64,000 nucleotides of DNA from Ariolimax columbianus (lineage: Eukaryota > Mollusca > Gastropoda > Stylommatophora > Arionidae). This document shows, piece after piece, positions 1 to 10,419 of the stretch (position 1 is its first letter; the number at the start of each line of letters is the position of its first letter). The position numbers and the translations under genes were made by a program. Under the pieces are notes generated by a model, which was not told where the DNA came from, did not search any database, and saw only the letters and a program-made list of their open reading frames with translations. Where the stretch lies: contig JAVGWX010000011.1 of assembly GCA_036924085.1 (NCBI GenBank), positions 35,907,710 to 35,971,709 of the forward strand, given 5' to 3'.

Positions 1-378
1 GGAGAACACGTCGTGGGACAGAACACAACCTTGCCTCACTCCCCTTTGTATCTGTTTATAATCTCACACTTGTTTGTTAATTCTTATAGCCGCAGTCTGT
101 CCCCAATACATATTTTCAATGATCCTGAGGGATTTGCCATCAATATGTAGACATGTCAGCATTTTGGTGAGCTCCATATGTTTTACCTTGTCGAACGCTT
201 GAAACACGGATATACGTCGACTTTCTCCTCAATGGCGCTCTCAATTATCGTTCTTATAGTGCGTATGGCGTTGTTTGAGCCCTTGCCTTCCACGAACCGC
301 ACTCGCACTGCTTATCACCAATTTCTGGTTTAACTCTACTCCTCTTCTCATGATGATTCTCAATATTATCTTTGTCAA
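1..378 (-). mobile_element. LINE reverse transcriptase fragment (decayed)
   Basis: Read on the minus strand this is the centre of a non-LTR retrotransposon reverse transcriptase, the enzyme that copies element RNA into DNA at the target site. Visible in order: LTKIILRIIM, FVEGKGSNNAIRTIRTIIE, AFDKVKH (motif A with its aspartate), DGKSLRIIENMYWGQTAAIR and GVRQGCVLS (motif B). Reading-frame changes near 205 and 300 and a stop before DYKQ show it is dead. It is cut by the window edge before the YADD box. Its N-terminal side stops where the 40-bp tandem array begins, and a matching upstream LINE segment reappears at 1397-1768. Family-level identity is secure; the clade is not assigned. Confidence 0.8.
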
Positions 379-380
379 TG

Positions 381-1100
381 GGCTCATGAGGCTGATAGTG
401 CGGTGTTCCTCACATTTAATGGCTCACGAGGCTGATAGGGCGGTGCTCCTCACATTTAATGGCTCATGAGGCTGATAGGGCGGTGCTCCTCACGTGCAAT
501 GGCTCATTAGGCTGATAGGGCGGTGTTCCTCACATTCAATGGCTCATGAGGCTGATAGTGCGGTGTTCTTCACATTTAATGGCTCACGAGGCTGATAGGG
601 CGGTGCTCCTCACATTTAATGGCTCATGAGGCTGGAAGGGCGGTGCTCCTCACGTGCAATGGCTCATTAGGCTGATAGGGCGGTGTTCCTCACATTCAAT
701 GGCTCATGAGGCTGATAGTGCGGTGTTCCTCACATTTAATGGCCCATGTGGCTGATAGGGCGGTGTTCCTCACATGTAATGGCTCATGAGGCTGATAGGG
801 CGGTGTTCCTCACATTCAATGGCTCATGAGGTTGATAGGGCGGCGTTTCTCACATTTAATGGCTCATGAGGCTGATAGGGTGGTGTTCCTCACATTCAAT
901 GGCTCATGAGGCTGATAGTGCGATGTTCATCACGTGCAATGACTTATGAGGCTGATAGTGCGGTGTTCCTCACATTCAATGGCTCATGAGGCTGATAGTG
1001 CGGTGTTCCTCACATTCAATGGCTCATGAGGTTGATAGGGCGGTGTTCCTCACATTCAATGGCTCATGAGGCTGATAGTGCGATGTTCCTCACATTCAAT
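381..1100. repeat. 40-bp satellite, 18 copies
   Basis: Eighteen head-to-tail units of exactly 40 bp, each starting GGCTCATGAGGCTGATAG and ending CACATTCAAT or similar, with no length change anywhere. Units 1-4 (381-540) and 5-8 (541-700) are near copies as blocks, so a 160-bp higher-order repeat lies inside the array. A broken nineteenth unit follows at 1101. It separates two halves of a minus-strand LINE. Confidence 0.95.
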
Positions 1101-1170
1101 GGCTCGGGAGTTTTTTCCGGCATCCTATAAACGTTGACCTCATTAAATATCCACAACCGCAAACATCATT

Positions 1171-1375
1171 CGGGAGCCGCGTAGCGCAGTGGTTAGCGCG
1201 CTGGCTTCGCTTTTGAGTGGTCCTGGGCTCATTCTCCAGTTAAGGTGAAAAAAAATTTTTCAGACCGCAACGACTCCCTTGTCGACCCAGCCTTAAATGG
1301 GTACCGGTTCAGTCCGGGAAGTAAAAGCGGCGAGGGAGAGGAGAGGGCTACCGCTCTCATATAGCCGATATTTTG
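1171..1375 (+). mobile_element. tRNA-headed SINE (SINE I)
   Basis: Begins with a tRNA-like RNA polymerase III promoter: box A-like TAGCGCAGTGGTTAGCGCG at 1182-1200 and a degraded box B near 1227-1240. The body (TTAAATGGGTACC and an AG-rich stretch ending near 1360) is shared with the element at 7655-7895. A passenger element with no coding capacity. It lies with the 40-bp array between two LINE halves. Confidence 0.65.
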
Positions 1376-1396
1376 AATTGTGAGATCGCTAACACC

Positions 1397-1768
1397 TCAC
1401 TCCCCTACGGCAGTAATGCTATGGGTTACTTTACTTTCAATATAATTCAACAATGTTGTTATCACATTGATCTCGAAATCTCCCATGGCCGTAATTTCTT
1501 TTATTGTTATGTAATCTGGCCCTGGTGTATTTTCTCTCTTTATATGCTGTATTGCATTCTCTACCTCTGTCGCCAGTATTGATGGCCTGTCATTAAGGAC
1601 TTGTTCAATTAAGTCTGATCTGTCCTCATCGTACAATTCGCCCTCATCACAACCTTTAATTACATCACTACAACCGAAACAGTAGGTGTCCCCGCAACCT
1701 TCTTCAGCAGTAGCACCACACCACGCCTTCCACGTTAGTGTAGGTGACGTACGTGACTTTTGACCCAT
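1397..1768 (-). mobile_element. LINE fragment upstream of the RT domain
   Basis: A 123-codon open frame whose second half is typical of the linker between endonuclease and reverse transcriptase of non-LTR elements: LYDEDRSDLIEQVL, then EVENAIQHIKRENTPGPDY (the 'K...TPGPDxI' motif that opens the RT region) and ITTLLNYIES. The frame ends at 1397, close to the SINE. The continuation of the same protein order is at 378-1, about a kilobase away, so the two probably belong to one element opened by inserted DNA. Residues 1-35 are not recognised and may be outside the element. Confidence 0.65.
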
Positions 1769-1799
1769 CCTAGAATTGTCAACACGAATAAATGATCCC

Positions 1800-2085
1800 C
1801 TTCGTGCGCCTGCATCAGAAAGTAGTTCCTTAGATTATATCAGGATTAAGGAGCACGGAGAAATTGGGGGAGAAGATGCTGACGGTCATCGAAGGTCTGA
1901 CCTTGCAACAATGAAGATTTGTTTAAGGATAAACTAGAGCTTCAGTGGGAGAATCATATTCGCTGATCAAACTGCTGGATTTTATATTCTCCTGTTTCTG
2001 TGGCCTCATCCCCATCTGTTTAATCATGCCAGTGGCCGCTTGATATCTGGTGTTTGCAAAAGTATTTGATATATCCATATTTTTT
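1800..2085. other. Unassigned stretch
   Basis: No open frame of note, no repeat and no recognisable element seen on either strand. Confidence 0.4.
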
Positions 2086-2089
2086 TCTT

Positions 2090-2345
2090 GTATGAAATCT
2101 CATTAATATTGCCTACCTGAAATCTCATTAATATTGCTTACCTGAAATCTCATTAATATTGCCTGCCTGAAATCTCATTTTCATATTGTTTATCTGAAAT
2201 CTCATTTTAAAATTGTATACCTGAAATCTCATACTGATATGGTTTAAAATAACTGAAATTTCTTGCTGATATTGTTTAACTGTAATCTCAATTTGATATT
2301 GTTTATCTGAAATGTCTTGTTGATATTGTTTATCTGATATGGGAT
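2090..2345. repeat. Degenerate ~26-bp minisatellite
   Basis: About ten diverged copies of a unit near CCTGAAATCTCATTAATATTG, with unit length drifting between about 24 and 35 bp. The first three copies (2090-2165) are the most alike. Confidence 0.75.
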
Positions 2346-2705
2346 ATCAGATAAGCAATGTAGAACACACAACATTACAGATAAACATTAAACTCACACC
2401 ACGAACAGAATGGAATGTGTTTCTGAAATCTCAGACTGAAAATAATCACTGACTTCAATAAATGAAACAGCTCTGCAGTTGTAGTTTCTGTTCTAAAATG
2501 TTGCAAAGAATCGACATCATTGAATTCTAGATAGTTCCGTAGGTGCTGAGTTTCTTTAAGCAACTACCAAAGCTCATGGACATTGCGTGGTCATCCCGTG
2601 GCTCCAGATTTGACTACGCTCCTACTCGGTCTGCCCGTGTGCTCTTCCCTGCTTTACCAACGACTCGTGTTGAGCTTCTATAGTCTGAGAAATTATGGTT
2701 CCTCG

Positions 2706-2707
<2 letters not shown>

Positions 2708-2743
<36 letters not shown>
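2708..2743. repeat. (CT)n microsatellite
   Basis: Uninterrupted dinucleotide run of about 18 repeats. It lies just beyond the 3' end of the minus-strand LINE at 2752-3730, so it could be part of that element's tail. Confidence 0.95.
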
Positions 2744-2746
<3 letters not shown>

Positions 2747-2751
2747 GCCTT

Positions 2752-3730
2752 CTATCACTCAGGAGTGCATAGACCATCAACCAACTGTCGCCAAGCAGCT
2801 CTGTCCTGTACAATCTTTTCTACTTTCTTCCAGCTTTTTTCCTGTTTTCTTTACGTCCGCCTCCAGATCTCGTCTCTATGTATTCATTGGTCTATCTTTG
2901 CCTCTACTTCCTTGGGTGTTACATGACAGGGATTGCCTTGTGATACTGCCCTGGGGCTTTCTTAATGTATGGCCCATCCATCTCTACTTTCTTCCCAAGA
3001 TTTCCTATACACATTGCCCTTGTCCCGCTCTCTCCCACAGTCTGTCGTTTCTAGCTTTGTCAAACCATTTTATACCAAGAATCTTTCTCAGGCATCTGTT
3101 GACAAAATCCTGCAGTCCCCTCTCATCGCCTTTGGTCATCCTCTAGGTATCCGCTCCGTACAGCAGAACTGGCTTCACACTTGAATTGAAAATCTTTATT
3201 TTTGTCTTTCTTCTTATTTCCTTGGAGTTCCATATGGGTTTCAACATTCCGAATACAACTCTTGCTTTTTGTATGCTTGTTTTTATTTCCTCGTCTGTTC
3301 CTCCCTTCCTTGTTGATGATACTTCCTAGGTATGTAAATACCTCTACCTCTTCCAGCGGCGTTCCTCTCAGCCTGAATGGTTCTGTGTTTGCTGCATTGA
3401 CACTAATTATTTTTGTCTTCTACTCATGTATTTTCAAACCGACTTGTTTAGATGTATAATCCAGTCTATCCAGTTTCCTTTGCATTTGGGTTCGGCTGTG
3501 GGGCAGAAGGGCTATATCATCCGCAAAATCCAGGTCCTCCAGCTGTTTATTAAAGGTCCACTGGATTCCATTTCTCTCATTTGTTGTTACTTTCCTAATC
3601 CAGTCCACTGCCAGGATGAACAGGAAAGAGAACAGTAGGCAACCCTGCCGTACCCCTGATTTAGTTGTGAATGGCTCTGTGAGTTGTCCTTCGCATATAG
3701 CTCTACACAGTTGGACTACCATCATCTAAA
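2752..3730 (-). mobile_element. LINE 3' half: RT motifs B-C to C-terminus
   Basis: Minus-strand reading gives a non-LTR reverse transcriptase from motif B onward: QLTEPFTTKSGVRQGCL, FILAVDWIRKVTT, GIQWTFNKQLEDLDFADDIALL (the FADD catalytic box is intact), then FTYLGSII and the usual C-terminal part AAWRQLVDGLCTP near 2765-2800. Positions 3725-3420 form one open frame of 101 codons; downstream there are stops (one near 2847) and frame changes. The 5' half is absent: sequence before the MMVVQLCRAI stretch does not continue the family. A 5'-truncated, dead copy on its own. Confidence 0.8.
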
Positions 3731-3989
3731 AGCTGGTGATTGACTAATATCAATGTGTTTACTCTATCCTTATCTAACATCTTCGCAGCTTTCAACACAA
3801 GAATGTCAGATTGATATGAGCAAGACCGTAAGGCACCACAAGGTCCTCTTTAAGGCCTGAGCTGTCTATGTTTACTGTCCAGTCAAGCCGTAAGCAATCC
3901 ATCTGTACTTGCCGAGTAAGGACTAAGAACCCTACACGGTAATTGCTCTCGATAAAGATGTTTGAAACAGGCGCCCCAGAACTTAATTT

Positions 3990-4340
3990 AACATAACTTG
4001 ACTTGACTCAACTTTACTTAACTTGACTCAACTTAACCTAACTCAACTCAACCTAACTCAACTTAACCTAACTTAACTCAACTTAACTCAACTTAACTTA
4101 TCTTTTCTCATTTTATCTTAATCTTATCTTATCTTATCTTATCTCATCTCATCTCATCTTATCTTATCTTGTTTTATCTTATTTTATCTTATCGTATCTC
4201 ATATTTTCTTCTCTTATATTATCTTATCTTATCTCATCTTATCTCATCTTCTCTTATCTCATATTATCTTATCTTATCTCGTCTTATCTTACATCATCTT
4301 ATCTTTTCTTATATCATCTTATATTTTCCTAACTTAACTT
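3990..4340. repeat. Pentanucleotide low-complexity tract
   Basis: Two adjoining simple-sequence blocks: ACTTAACTCA-type to about 4100, then TCTTA/TCTCA pentamers to about 4340. The change is gradual, as if one pentamer array drifted into another. The reading frame across it is low-complexity noise. Confidence 0.9.
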
Positions 4341-4344
4341 CTTT

Positions 4345-4620
4345 ATACTGGTTTAGAAGACTGCAGAGCATGTCTACAACCAGTTTATCATTCCAGTCAT
4401 GTAGTTTGGTCACAAAGTGACCAGCGGACCATTGAAATGTTTATGGCCCCCGCAGTCATGCTGCAAGGGTCTGGACATGAGGTTCTTTCAAATCAAACTT
4501 GCACTTTTGCTTCTAGTTCTACCTGAATGGGCTATAGCGTGCTGGAACTACTATCATTAGTTAGTGCCACTTGTGTCCTATAACTAATAGTGACAGATAA
4601 AAACAAATGGCGGACAACAC
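4345..4620. other. Unassigned stretch before mariner
   Basis: No coding signal seen. It may include the mariner 5' untranslated part, but I could not identify a terminal inverted repeat. Confidence 0.35.
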
Positions 4621-5265
4621 TGTTAGTGCTTGCAAGGAACAGCGTGTTGTAATGAAGTTTCCTGATAAAAAAATTCGTGAAACCTGTATAAATTTACAGA
4701 AGACTGCAATCACAATGCAGTGATTATACACTCATCCGCAGTAAGACATATAAATGGTGTTTTATAGAAGGCCGTACCTCCGTGAGGGGTGATCCCGGCC
4801 CTGGTGGCTGGCTCTCAACTAACGCCAGTCATTCCTGTCAATATTCAGATTGTGAAACGCCCTATTATCAGTGAACATTTTAGACGCATTTTGAGTAACG
4901 TGCATATCCATCTAAAAAAACGGATTTGTTTGATCCCAAAGGGCGTCCTTCTCTTGTAAGATAACGCCCGACGTCATACGAGTCACCTCACTATGTGCCA
5001 TCTGCACCGACTTGGCTGGGAGGTATTGCCACATCCACCTTACAGCCCTGGTCTCGCTCCAAGCGATTTTCCCATGTTTCGACACCTAAAATAATTCCTG
5101 GCACGTCAGCGCTTCAGCACTGATGACGAAAATAAACAGGCTGTCCTGGATTGGTTCAGACATACTGACACATTTTTAAAAGCATTACTTAAACGCTGGG
5201 ATAAGTGCATAAACGTTGCCGGAGATTATACCAATGAAAAAACAAATGGCACTTTGACTAAATAA
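4620..5265 (+). mobile_element. Mariner transposase remnant, internally deleted
   Basis: Two blocks of a mariner (IS630/Tc1/mariner) transposase, a cut-and-paste DNA transposase. The N-terminal block around 4750-4810 reads YKWCFIEGRTSVRGDPG, the end of the helix-turn-helix region. The C-terminal block from about 4935 reads PKGVLLL-stop-DNARRHTSHL, LGWEVLPHPPYSPGLAPSD and ends near NVAGDYTNEK at about 5230. The second and third catalytic aspartates (DNA, PSD) remain, but the GDETW block with the first aspartate is missing, and there are at least two stops (4957 and 5090 regions). Non-functional. Confidence 0.75.
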
Positions 5266-5269
5266 AAAC

Positions 5270-5650
5270 AAAACAATTTAATTAAAAATAAAACTCCCGG
5301 TTTCGCTTGAACGATCCTCGTAGGTTTTGCATTGGTCATCTCTTTCCTGATCATCTGGTCAGATATGAGCAGGGTCGTTGGTTTCACTACCGCTCCCTCT
5401 GCCTTTGCCACCCACCGTGTACTTGTAAATTGCCTCCCCTCAGATAAGTGCACTGATGAGATATCCGGAACAGGCTTTTCTGCTTGTTAGTCCAATTAAA
5501 ACAAGACATTTATAGAAAATCGATAGTGGTATTGAAGGCTAGTCTGGCATAGTTGACGAGGTTAGAGCGGTCAACACCTTTCAATGGCTTTGAAATTAGA
5601 ACCAGAGTAAACGGTCTTCATATAAATTATGATATAACCAACGATCTTGG
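5270..5650. other. Unassigned stretch after mariner
   Basis: AT-rich start is probably mariner 3' flank (CCCGGTTTCGCTTGAACGA near 5296). Beyond that nothing is recognised; a 75-codon minus-strand frame at 5226-5453 has no family features. Confidence 0.35.
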
Positions 5651-5654
5651 TTCT

Positions 5655-6045
5655 CATTAGGGGAGGAAGACTAACGTCTGGTCAGACACAAAATACTGTT
5701 CAGGCATGTTAGTTAGGGTCTGGCAAAATATACTGGCCAAGACGCTCACCTCGAATTCCTTGTAGCCCTACCTGGATGCGGGCTGTTTTTCATGGCCCCC
5801 TGGCTAATGGGGTAAGACATCGACGTGATCCCCGTAGCAGTGAGCGACACGCAGATGAAGCCAATCATAGCATAACCACCTGGAGGACCTTCGGCTTCCT
5901 TAATCAGCGCGCTTGGGATGTGGGGGAAGCTACTGCAACCCGTCTCAGAACGTCCTTTTCAGAGCGCACAAAAAGTACACTTACTCATTGCCGGCATTCG
6001 AAACAACAACAACAACAACAACAACAAAAACAACAACAACCTCTC
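5655..6045 (+). mobile_element. Element A, near complete copy
   Basis: Dispersed element of about 390 bp seen about eleven times here. Landmarks: head GAGGAAGACTAACGTCTGG, TACTGGCCAAGAC, GGGCTGTTTTTCATGG, CGACGTGATCCCCG, GCATAACCACCTGGAGGACC, CGTCCTTTTCAGAGCGCAC, then GGCATTCGAAACAACAAC with a CAA-repeat tail at 6001-6040. No open frame and no terminal inverted repeat seen. The simple-repeat tail suggests movement by a LINE, but a Helitron-like origin is also possible. Confidence 0.8.
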
Positions 6046-6129
6046 ATTCAGCAAAGAAACCTTGCCATGATTTCTCCCCTCGAGCCATCGCCGCACTGCT
6101 ATATGGGACATCATGACCGGCCATTATAC

Positions 6130-6570
6130 CACCACTCGTCTCATTGAATCTACTCCTTGCCAAGAAGAGATCACGTGATCCAGACTGCAAACAGGATAGT
6201 ACAGCCTCGAAAATCATCAGTTACAACGAATTAAAAAATGGACACAAACAAATGGTCGAACATGTTCTACAGGTCTGTCGACTCCACAAGCGGAGCAGCG
6301 TGACCACATGACTTTCCCAATCAAAATGAGAGATAAACTGTATGGCGACGGGAGACGTCTGAGAAGGATCGCAGTTTTTATGAGGGAAATATGATCCCTA
6401 GGTATTTGCACTGCTCCAACTGCCTATTAACGTTTAAATGGTCACAATTGTGTCAGCGGCCTACTAGGCTGACGGAGTCAGACAGACTCAGAGTCAAGAT
6501 TATTATTGAATTGTTATTAGCAGCTGACCAATGTCATGCATATGCATGCCAACATAAAATCATAAATCAC
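6130..6570. other. Unassigned stretch
   Basis: Nothing recognised. Short frames on both strands lack family motifs. Confidence 0.35.
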
Positions 6571-6584
6571 TAACCCGCGTTGGA

Positions 6585-6803
6585 CGCACCCTGCGACAGG
6601 TATGGCATGCGAATCAGTGCGGCGTAGACGACAGCTCTGAAGGTTGATAGAAGGCAAGGGGCTGCCTAACTTAAGAATTCAGAACGTGGTATTTCAGCAG
6701 GTTTATGAGGTCAGGTACTTTGGCAACCTTTTTACAGAAGTCGACAGGTGACACAGAGAATACCACCAGATGCCAGAAAACAGCACTAGTGACGTATCAA
6801 CTG
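6585..6803 (+). mobile_element. LINE fragment after the RT domain
   Basis: Plus-strand reading gives CDRYGMRISAA then, after stops and a frame change near 6690, VFQQVYEVRYFGNLFTEVDR. These match the post-catalytic part of a non-LTR reverse transcriptase ('YGMKIS..KT' and 'Y.YLG..FT.DGR'). It breaks off where element A begins near 6805. Confidence 0.55.
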
Positions 6804-6804
6804 A

Positions 6805-7428
6805 CGCGGGGGAAAAGACTAACGTCTGGTCAGGCAAAATATACTGGCCAAGACCCTCAACTCGGCATCCTAATAGCCCTTCCTGGAAACGGGCTGCTTT
6901 CATGGCAGCTTGGCTAACAAGGTGAAGGATCGACGTGATCCCCGTTGTAGTAAACGACAGATGAAGCAAAGCATGGCACAACCGTGTGAAGAACCCTGGT
7001 CCACTTTCATTAGCACGCTCGGGATGTAAGGAAAGCTACTGCAACTCGCCACAATGTCCTTTTCAGGGCGCACAGACGAGTAACAATCTCATTGTAAGCA
7101 TTGGGGACGGCGTGGGCTAGTGGTTAAGTGACACGGCTCACAGCCAGAAGGTGCTGGGTTCGATCCCCAGCACAGCACCGACCGTTACCCAGGGGAAGCA
7201 AAGCCTTAAAAAATGCAGGAGGAAGCGGACCCTTACATAAGACGCATGCTGAAGTCGGATGCACTGGGCTGACAGGCACAAAATAAAAACCACAGTGCAA
7301 CTCACGCCACCTTGGGGAATAGATAAATATAGCAAAGGAGAAAAAAATTAATAAAATAAAATTGTAAGCATTCGCAAACAACAACAACAAACAACAACAA
7401 CAACAACTGATGCAACTGCTCAAACATG
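6805..7428 (+). mobile_element. Element A interrupted by SINE C
   Basis: Element A from its head (GACTAACGTCTGGTCAGGC near 6818) through TACTGGCCAAGACCCTCAAC, GGGCTGCTTTCATGGCAGC, CGACGTGATCCCCGTTG and GTCCTTTTCAGGGCGCAC to ATTGTAAGCATT at 7102. The sequence then resumes after the SINE at 7361 with ATTGTAAGCATTCGCAAAC and the CAA tail to about 7410. It lacks the 'CATGTTAGTCA' part of the head seen in other copies, so the head is about 35 bp shorter. Confidence 0.85.
7103..7360 (+). mobile_element. SINE C inserted in element A, 12-bp target duplication
   Basis: A tRNA-headed SINE of about 258 bp: box A-like GGGCTAGTGGTTAAGTG, box B GGTTCGATCCC, then the shared core CTGAAGTCGGATGCACTGGG, and an A-rich end. 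It is flanked by ATTGTAAGCATT at 7091-7102 and 7361-7372, an exact target-site duplication inside element A. This gives the true ends of the SINE and shows it arrived after element A. Confidence 0.92.
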
Positions 7429-7654
7429 GTCACATGTAGTATGGCAACAAAACGGCAACTGATCTACAGCATCTTCCTATCAAGGCTGTGCTACCAGCGC
7501 CAAGCCAAACGTGACCTATGTCCAAGGCCAAAGGTGAGTACAAATCTTCCCTTTCGAAACAAGATGTCTGCGAATGGCCGCCGCTGGCGTTTCTAGTAGA
7601 CACAGATTTGGGGAACGAGGTTTGGTGTTATTCTATATGCCGAATTTGTGTGTA

Positions 7655-7895
7655 TACCGAGCGCGTTAGCTCAGTTCATAGGGAACAATTCGCTATTGCC
7701 TGTGTTAACAGTGTGCCTGGGTTCGAATCACGTCCGGAAACTTATAAAGAAATCCGTGTCGTGATTTTAATCGGGGATCGTTTCTCCAGTCAACTCAGTT
7801 GTAAATGGGTACCTCACGCTTGAATTAGGGAAAATAAAAACAGCAAGGAAGAGCACTGGTCACCCCACCTCTCACAGACTGCGGTTTAGTGGAGT
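7655..7895 (+). mobile_element. tRNA-headed SINE (SINE I)
   Basis: The head is clearly tRNA-like: GCGCGTTAGCTCAGTTCATA (box A) at 7661-7680 and GGTTCGAATC (box B) near 7719. The body (GTAAATGGGTACCTCACGC, then AGCACTGGTCACCCCACCTC) matches the SINE at 1171 and a fragment at 44800. It is too long and unpaired to be a working tRNA gene. Confidence 0.75.
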
Positions 7896-7899
7896 CTTA

Positions 7900-8150
7900 A
7901 AACTCAATTTCCAACCAGAGGTTAATTCTGCTGAATGTCCACTTGACCTGACTTCTTACAGAAGGTACACTGTTTCGGATCTTCTCGTGAGGATATGCCT
8001 TCATCAGTTTCCCCTGCCATCTTACAATGTTCGACTGTCTGGCTTCTGGTCAAGAGAACGACCAAGAGGAAGGTAGATAGACCACGTAAAGATATCATTC
8101 CAGCGACTCCACACGGGGCGACTAAGGTTCCACAGGTCACGTATCAGGAT
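7900..8150. other. Unassigned stretch with short frames
   Basis: Short open frames on both strands (7922-8140 minus, 7995-8285 plus). The minus frame has a CTFCKKSGQ cysteine pair of the sort seen in transposase tails, but this is too little to name a family. Confidence 0.25.
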
Positions 8151-8154
8151 ATTA

Positions 8155-8475
8155 AAAAAAACCTCAGCTGCCCATCGCAGGCAATGTTGACATCATCAAA
8201 CGGTTTTGTATTGATGATGCGACTTGTGCTATATTTGGATTATAACGAGAAAGTAACTGCGTTGGTCATCAACCTCACTCTCTAGTCCCGATCTATCTAG
8301 GACCTGCGGCAAGACATAAATCAGAACCACTTGAGGTAACTCAGGATGCAGTCACTCTGGTCTCTCCACCCTTGAAATCAGAGTAGTTTCAAACATGCGG
8401 GATTGGATCGTCCACCGTTTCCTATCCCCGCTTTGAGAGGCGAGTGCCTTTCATCTCGACCACATCGAACCTAGG
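8155..8475 (-). mobile_element. SINE E (minus strand)
   Basis: Matches 57440-57680 over most of its length: TGCTATATTTGGATTATAAC, GTCATCAACCTCACTCTCT, CTTGAGGTAACTCAGGATGC, CACTCTGGTCTC. Read on the minus strand the end near 8470 is the tRNA-like head (GTCGAGATGAAAGGCACTCG). The box B is degraded here but clear in the other copy. Confidence 0.65.
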
Positions 8476-8479
8476 GTAA

Positions 8480-9285
8480 AAGTGAGCTGATAACTAACTA
8501 TAGATGCGATAATTTGAGAGCGACTGATCTCATTAGCTATTCAACTTTCGAGTTCCGCGTTTACATTTTACCACGTATAACGACGGCTCACTGACAGCCC
8601 ATCCTGTCATCACCAGCGTGCATTCATTTCTTACCTTTGACTGCAGTCCCTGAACAATTTGTTGTTGTTTTGTACCTCTTGTTTTTTTTAAAACCTCAAA
8701 CAAAAACGTGCAACTATATCCTCTCCTTAAAAGACCGGTTTCCTTGCGAGCATTACTCAAACGTACAATGAAAGCATATAAACCTGTCACTGTTTATGAG
8801 CTATTGGACCAGAAGTGTCGTAAATATAATTCCGGTAGTCTAGAAAATCCCCTCCCGATGGTGCAGGTATAAAGCATATCTTCGCCCCGGTCATAAACAT
8901 GAAAGATTAGGGCACCTGTACCGTATTTCCACGTGCCGACAGCGCCCGCCCGATATATGCACGCACGCTACTTGCCTTTTGCTAAATCTGACTTAGAAAT
9001 TTATAGTTTGGTCCTCATGCGGGGTATTAGTATTTACGACTGGCTGTCACACTGTATAATCGCAAACACTATTTGGTGTGCGGTTTTTGAAATACTGAAT
9101 AGAGAAGTGAAAAGTGTTCAAAACTTTATAAAAAATTGTATATCTTCAATCAACACCGCTGGACAATGTGATGTTATTATTAATGGCAGAAGAAGAGAGA
9201 TCGATCAAATATTAATGTGCGCCCATAACAATTGTTGATCTAGTTAGAGTGCAATTGGTCAGATCAGAAGAAGATTTGTAGGTGA
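8480..9285. other. Unassigned ~800 bp
   Basis: No element recognised. A 101-codon plus-strand frame at 8933-9238 begins MPTAPARYMHARYLPF and shows no family motif, signal peptide or repeat. I leave it uncalled. Confidence 0.3.
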
Positions 9286-9289
9286 TGCA

Positions 9290-9700
9290 ATAAACTGTCA
9301 GACGTGAAATGTTTTTACAAAAGACGTCCAACGGTGACATGGACTTACGACAGACAGACAGAGGTGATATAGACTTACAACAAACGTTCAAATTACAACA
9401 TGGACAACAAAGGTCCAAACTACAACATAGACTTTCAACAAAGGTCCAAATTACAACATAGACTTACAACAAACGTCAAAATTACAATATAGACTTACAA
9501 CAAACATCCAAATTACAACATGGACTTACAACAAACGTCCATATACTTCCAGTAAACGTCCAGCTGTGACATGGACACGACAGACTCATAGGGGATATAG
9601 ACTTACAACAATCGTCCACACTACAACATAGACTTGCGATAGACTCACAGCGGTGACATAGACTTACAGCAGACGTCCAATGACTACGTGGGCTTAAACA
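9290..9700. repeat. 31-bp minisatellite
   Basis: About thirteen copies of a 31-bp unit close to GACTTACAACAAACGTCCAA plus ATTACAACATA. The middle copies (9370-9540) keep exact 31-bp spacing; both ends are more diverged and carry GACAGACAGA-type interruptions. Confidence 0.85.
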
Positions 9701-9818
9701 ATTAAATACAATACGTCTGACTCTTGATAGTCAACCATCAGCGTCTCACGCTAGGGTACACAGAACATCATCAAAAAGCTTGTCAGCTGCAGAAACTCGT
9801 TCTCAATCCATTCTTTAG

Positions 9819-10054
9819 AGACGGTGTGGGCTAGGGGTTAAGTGACACGGCTCACAAACAGAAGGTGCTGGGTTCGATCTCCATTACAGTACCGGCCGTT
9901 ACCCCACGGAAGCAAACCCTTAGAAAATGCAGGAGGAAGCAGGCCCTTAAATAAAATGCATGCTGAAGTCGGATGCACTGGGCCAACAGGCGTAAAAATA
10001 TAAACCACAGTGCAACGAACACCGCCTTGGGGGATTAGAGAAATAAGGCGAACG
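9819..10054 (+). mobile_element. SINE C
   Basis: Head GGGCTAGGGGTTAAGTGACA and GGTTCGATCTCC, core CTGAAGTCGGATGCACTGGG, end GAAATAAGGCGAACG. Where other copies have an A-rich tail, this one runs into a 19-base C run. Confidence 0.85.
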
Positions 10055-10260
10055 CCCCCCCCCCCCCCCCCCCACCCCGTACAAAAAATAAAATGCCATT
10101 CTTTCTGTTGTTTCTTTTGTGCTTTTTTAAAATGTGTGAGAGAGAGAGAGAGAGAGAAAGATAGAGACAGTGTGTGTGTGAGAGAGAGAGTGTGTGTGTG
10201 ATAGAGAGAGAGAAAGAAAGAGAGAGAGAGATAGAGAGCGAGAGAGAGAGAAAGAAAGCT
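10055..10260. repeat. Poly-C and GA/GT microsatellites
   Basis: C19 at 10055-10073, then mixed (GA)n and (GT)n between 10137 and 10258. Frames across it are artefacts. Confidence 0.95.
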
Positions 10261-10419
10261 AATACTAACGATTAAAAGTACAGACACAAGCATACATTGA
10301 GGAAAACTAGCTATGAAGAAACGTGTTTGTTTATGGGTGGTAATTGTTCAAACACAAACATAACTTATTGCAAGAATCAGAACAAGGCAATCACCTTTTG
10401 GGGGGGCATGTTATGAGAA

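Noticed and set aside
5776..6147. 123-codon frame with a glutamine run
   Set aside because: The run is the CAA tail of element A and the rest is the element's non-coding body.
7922..8140. piggyBac-like cysteine tail (CTFCKKSGQ)
   Set aside because: A single cysteine pair in a short frame without the rest of the domain is not enough.
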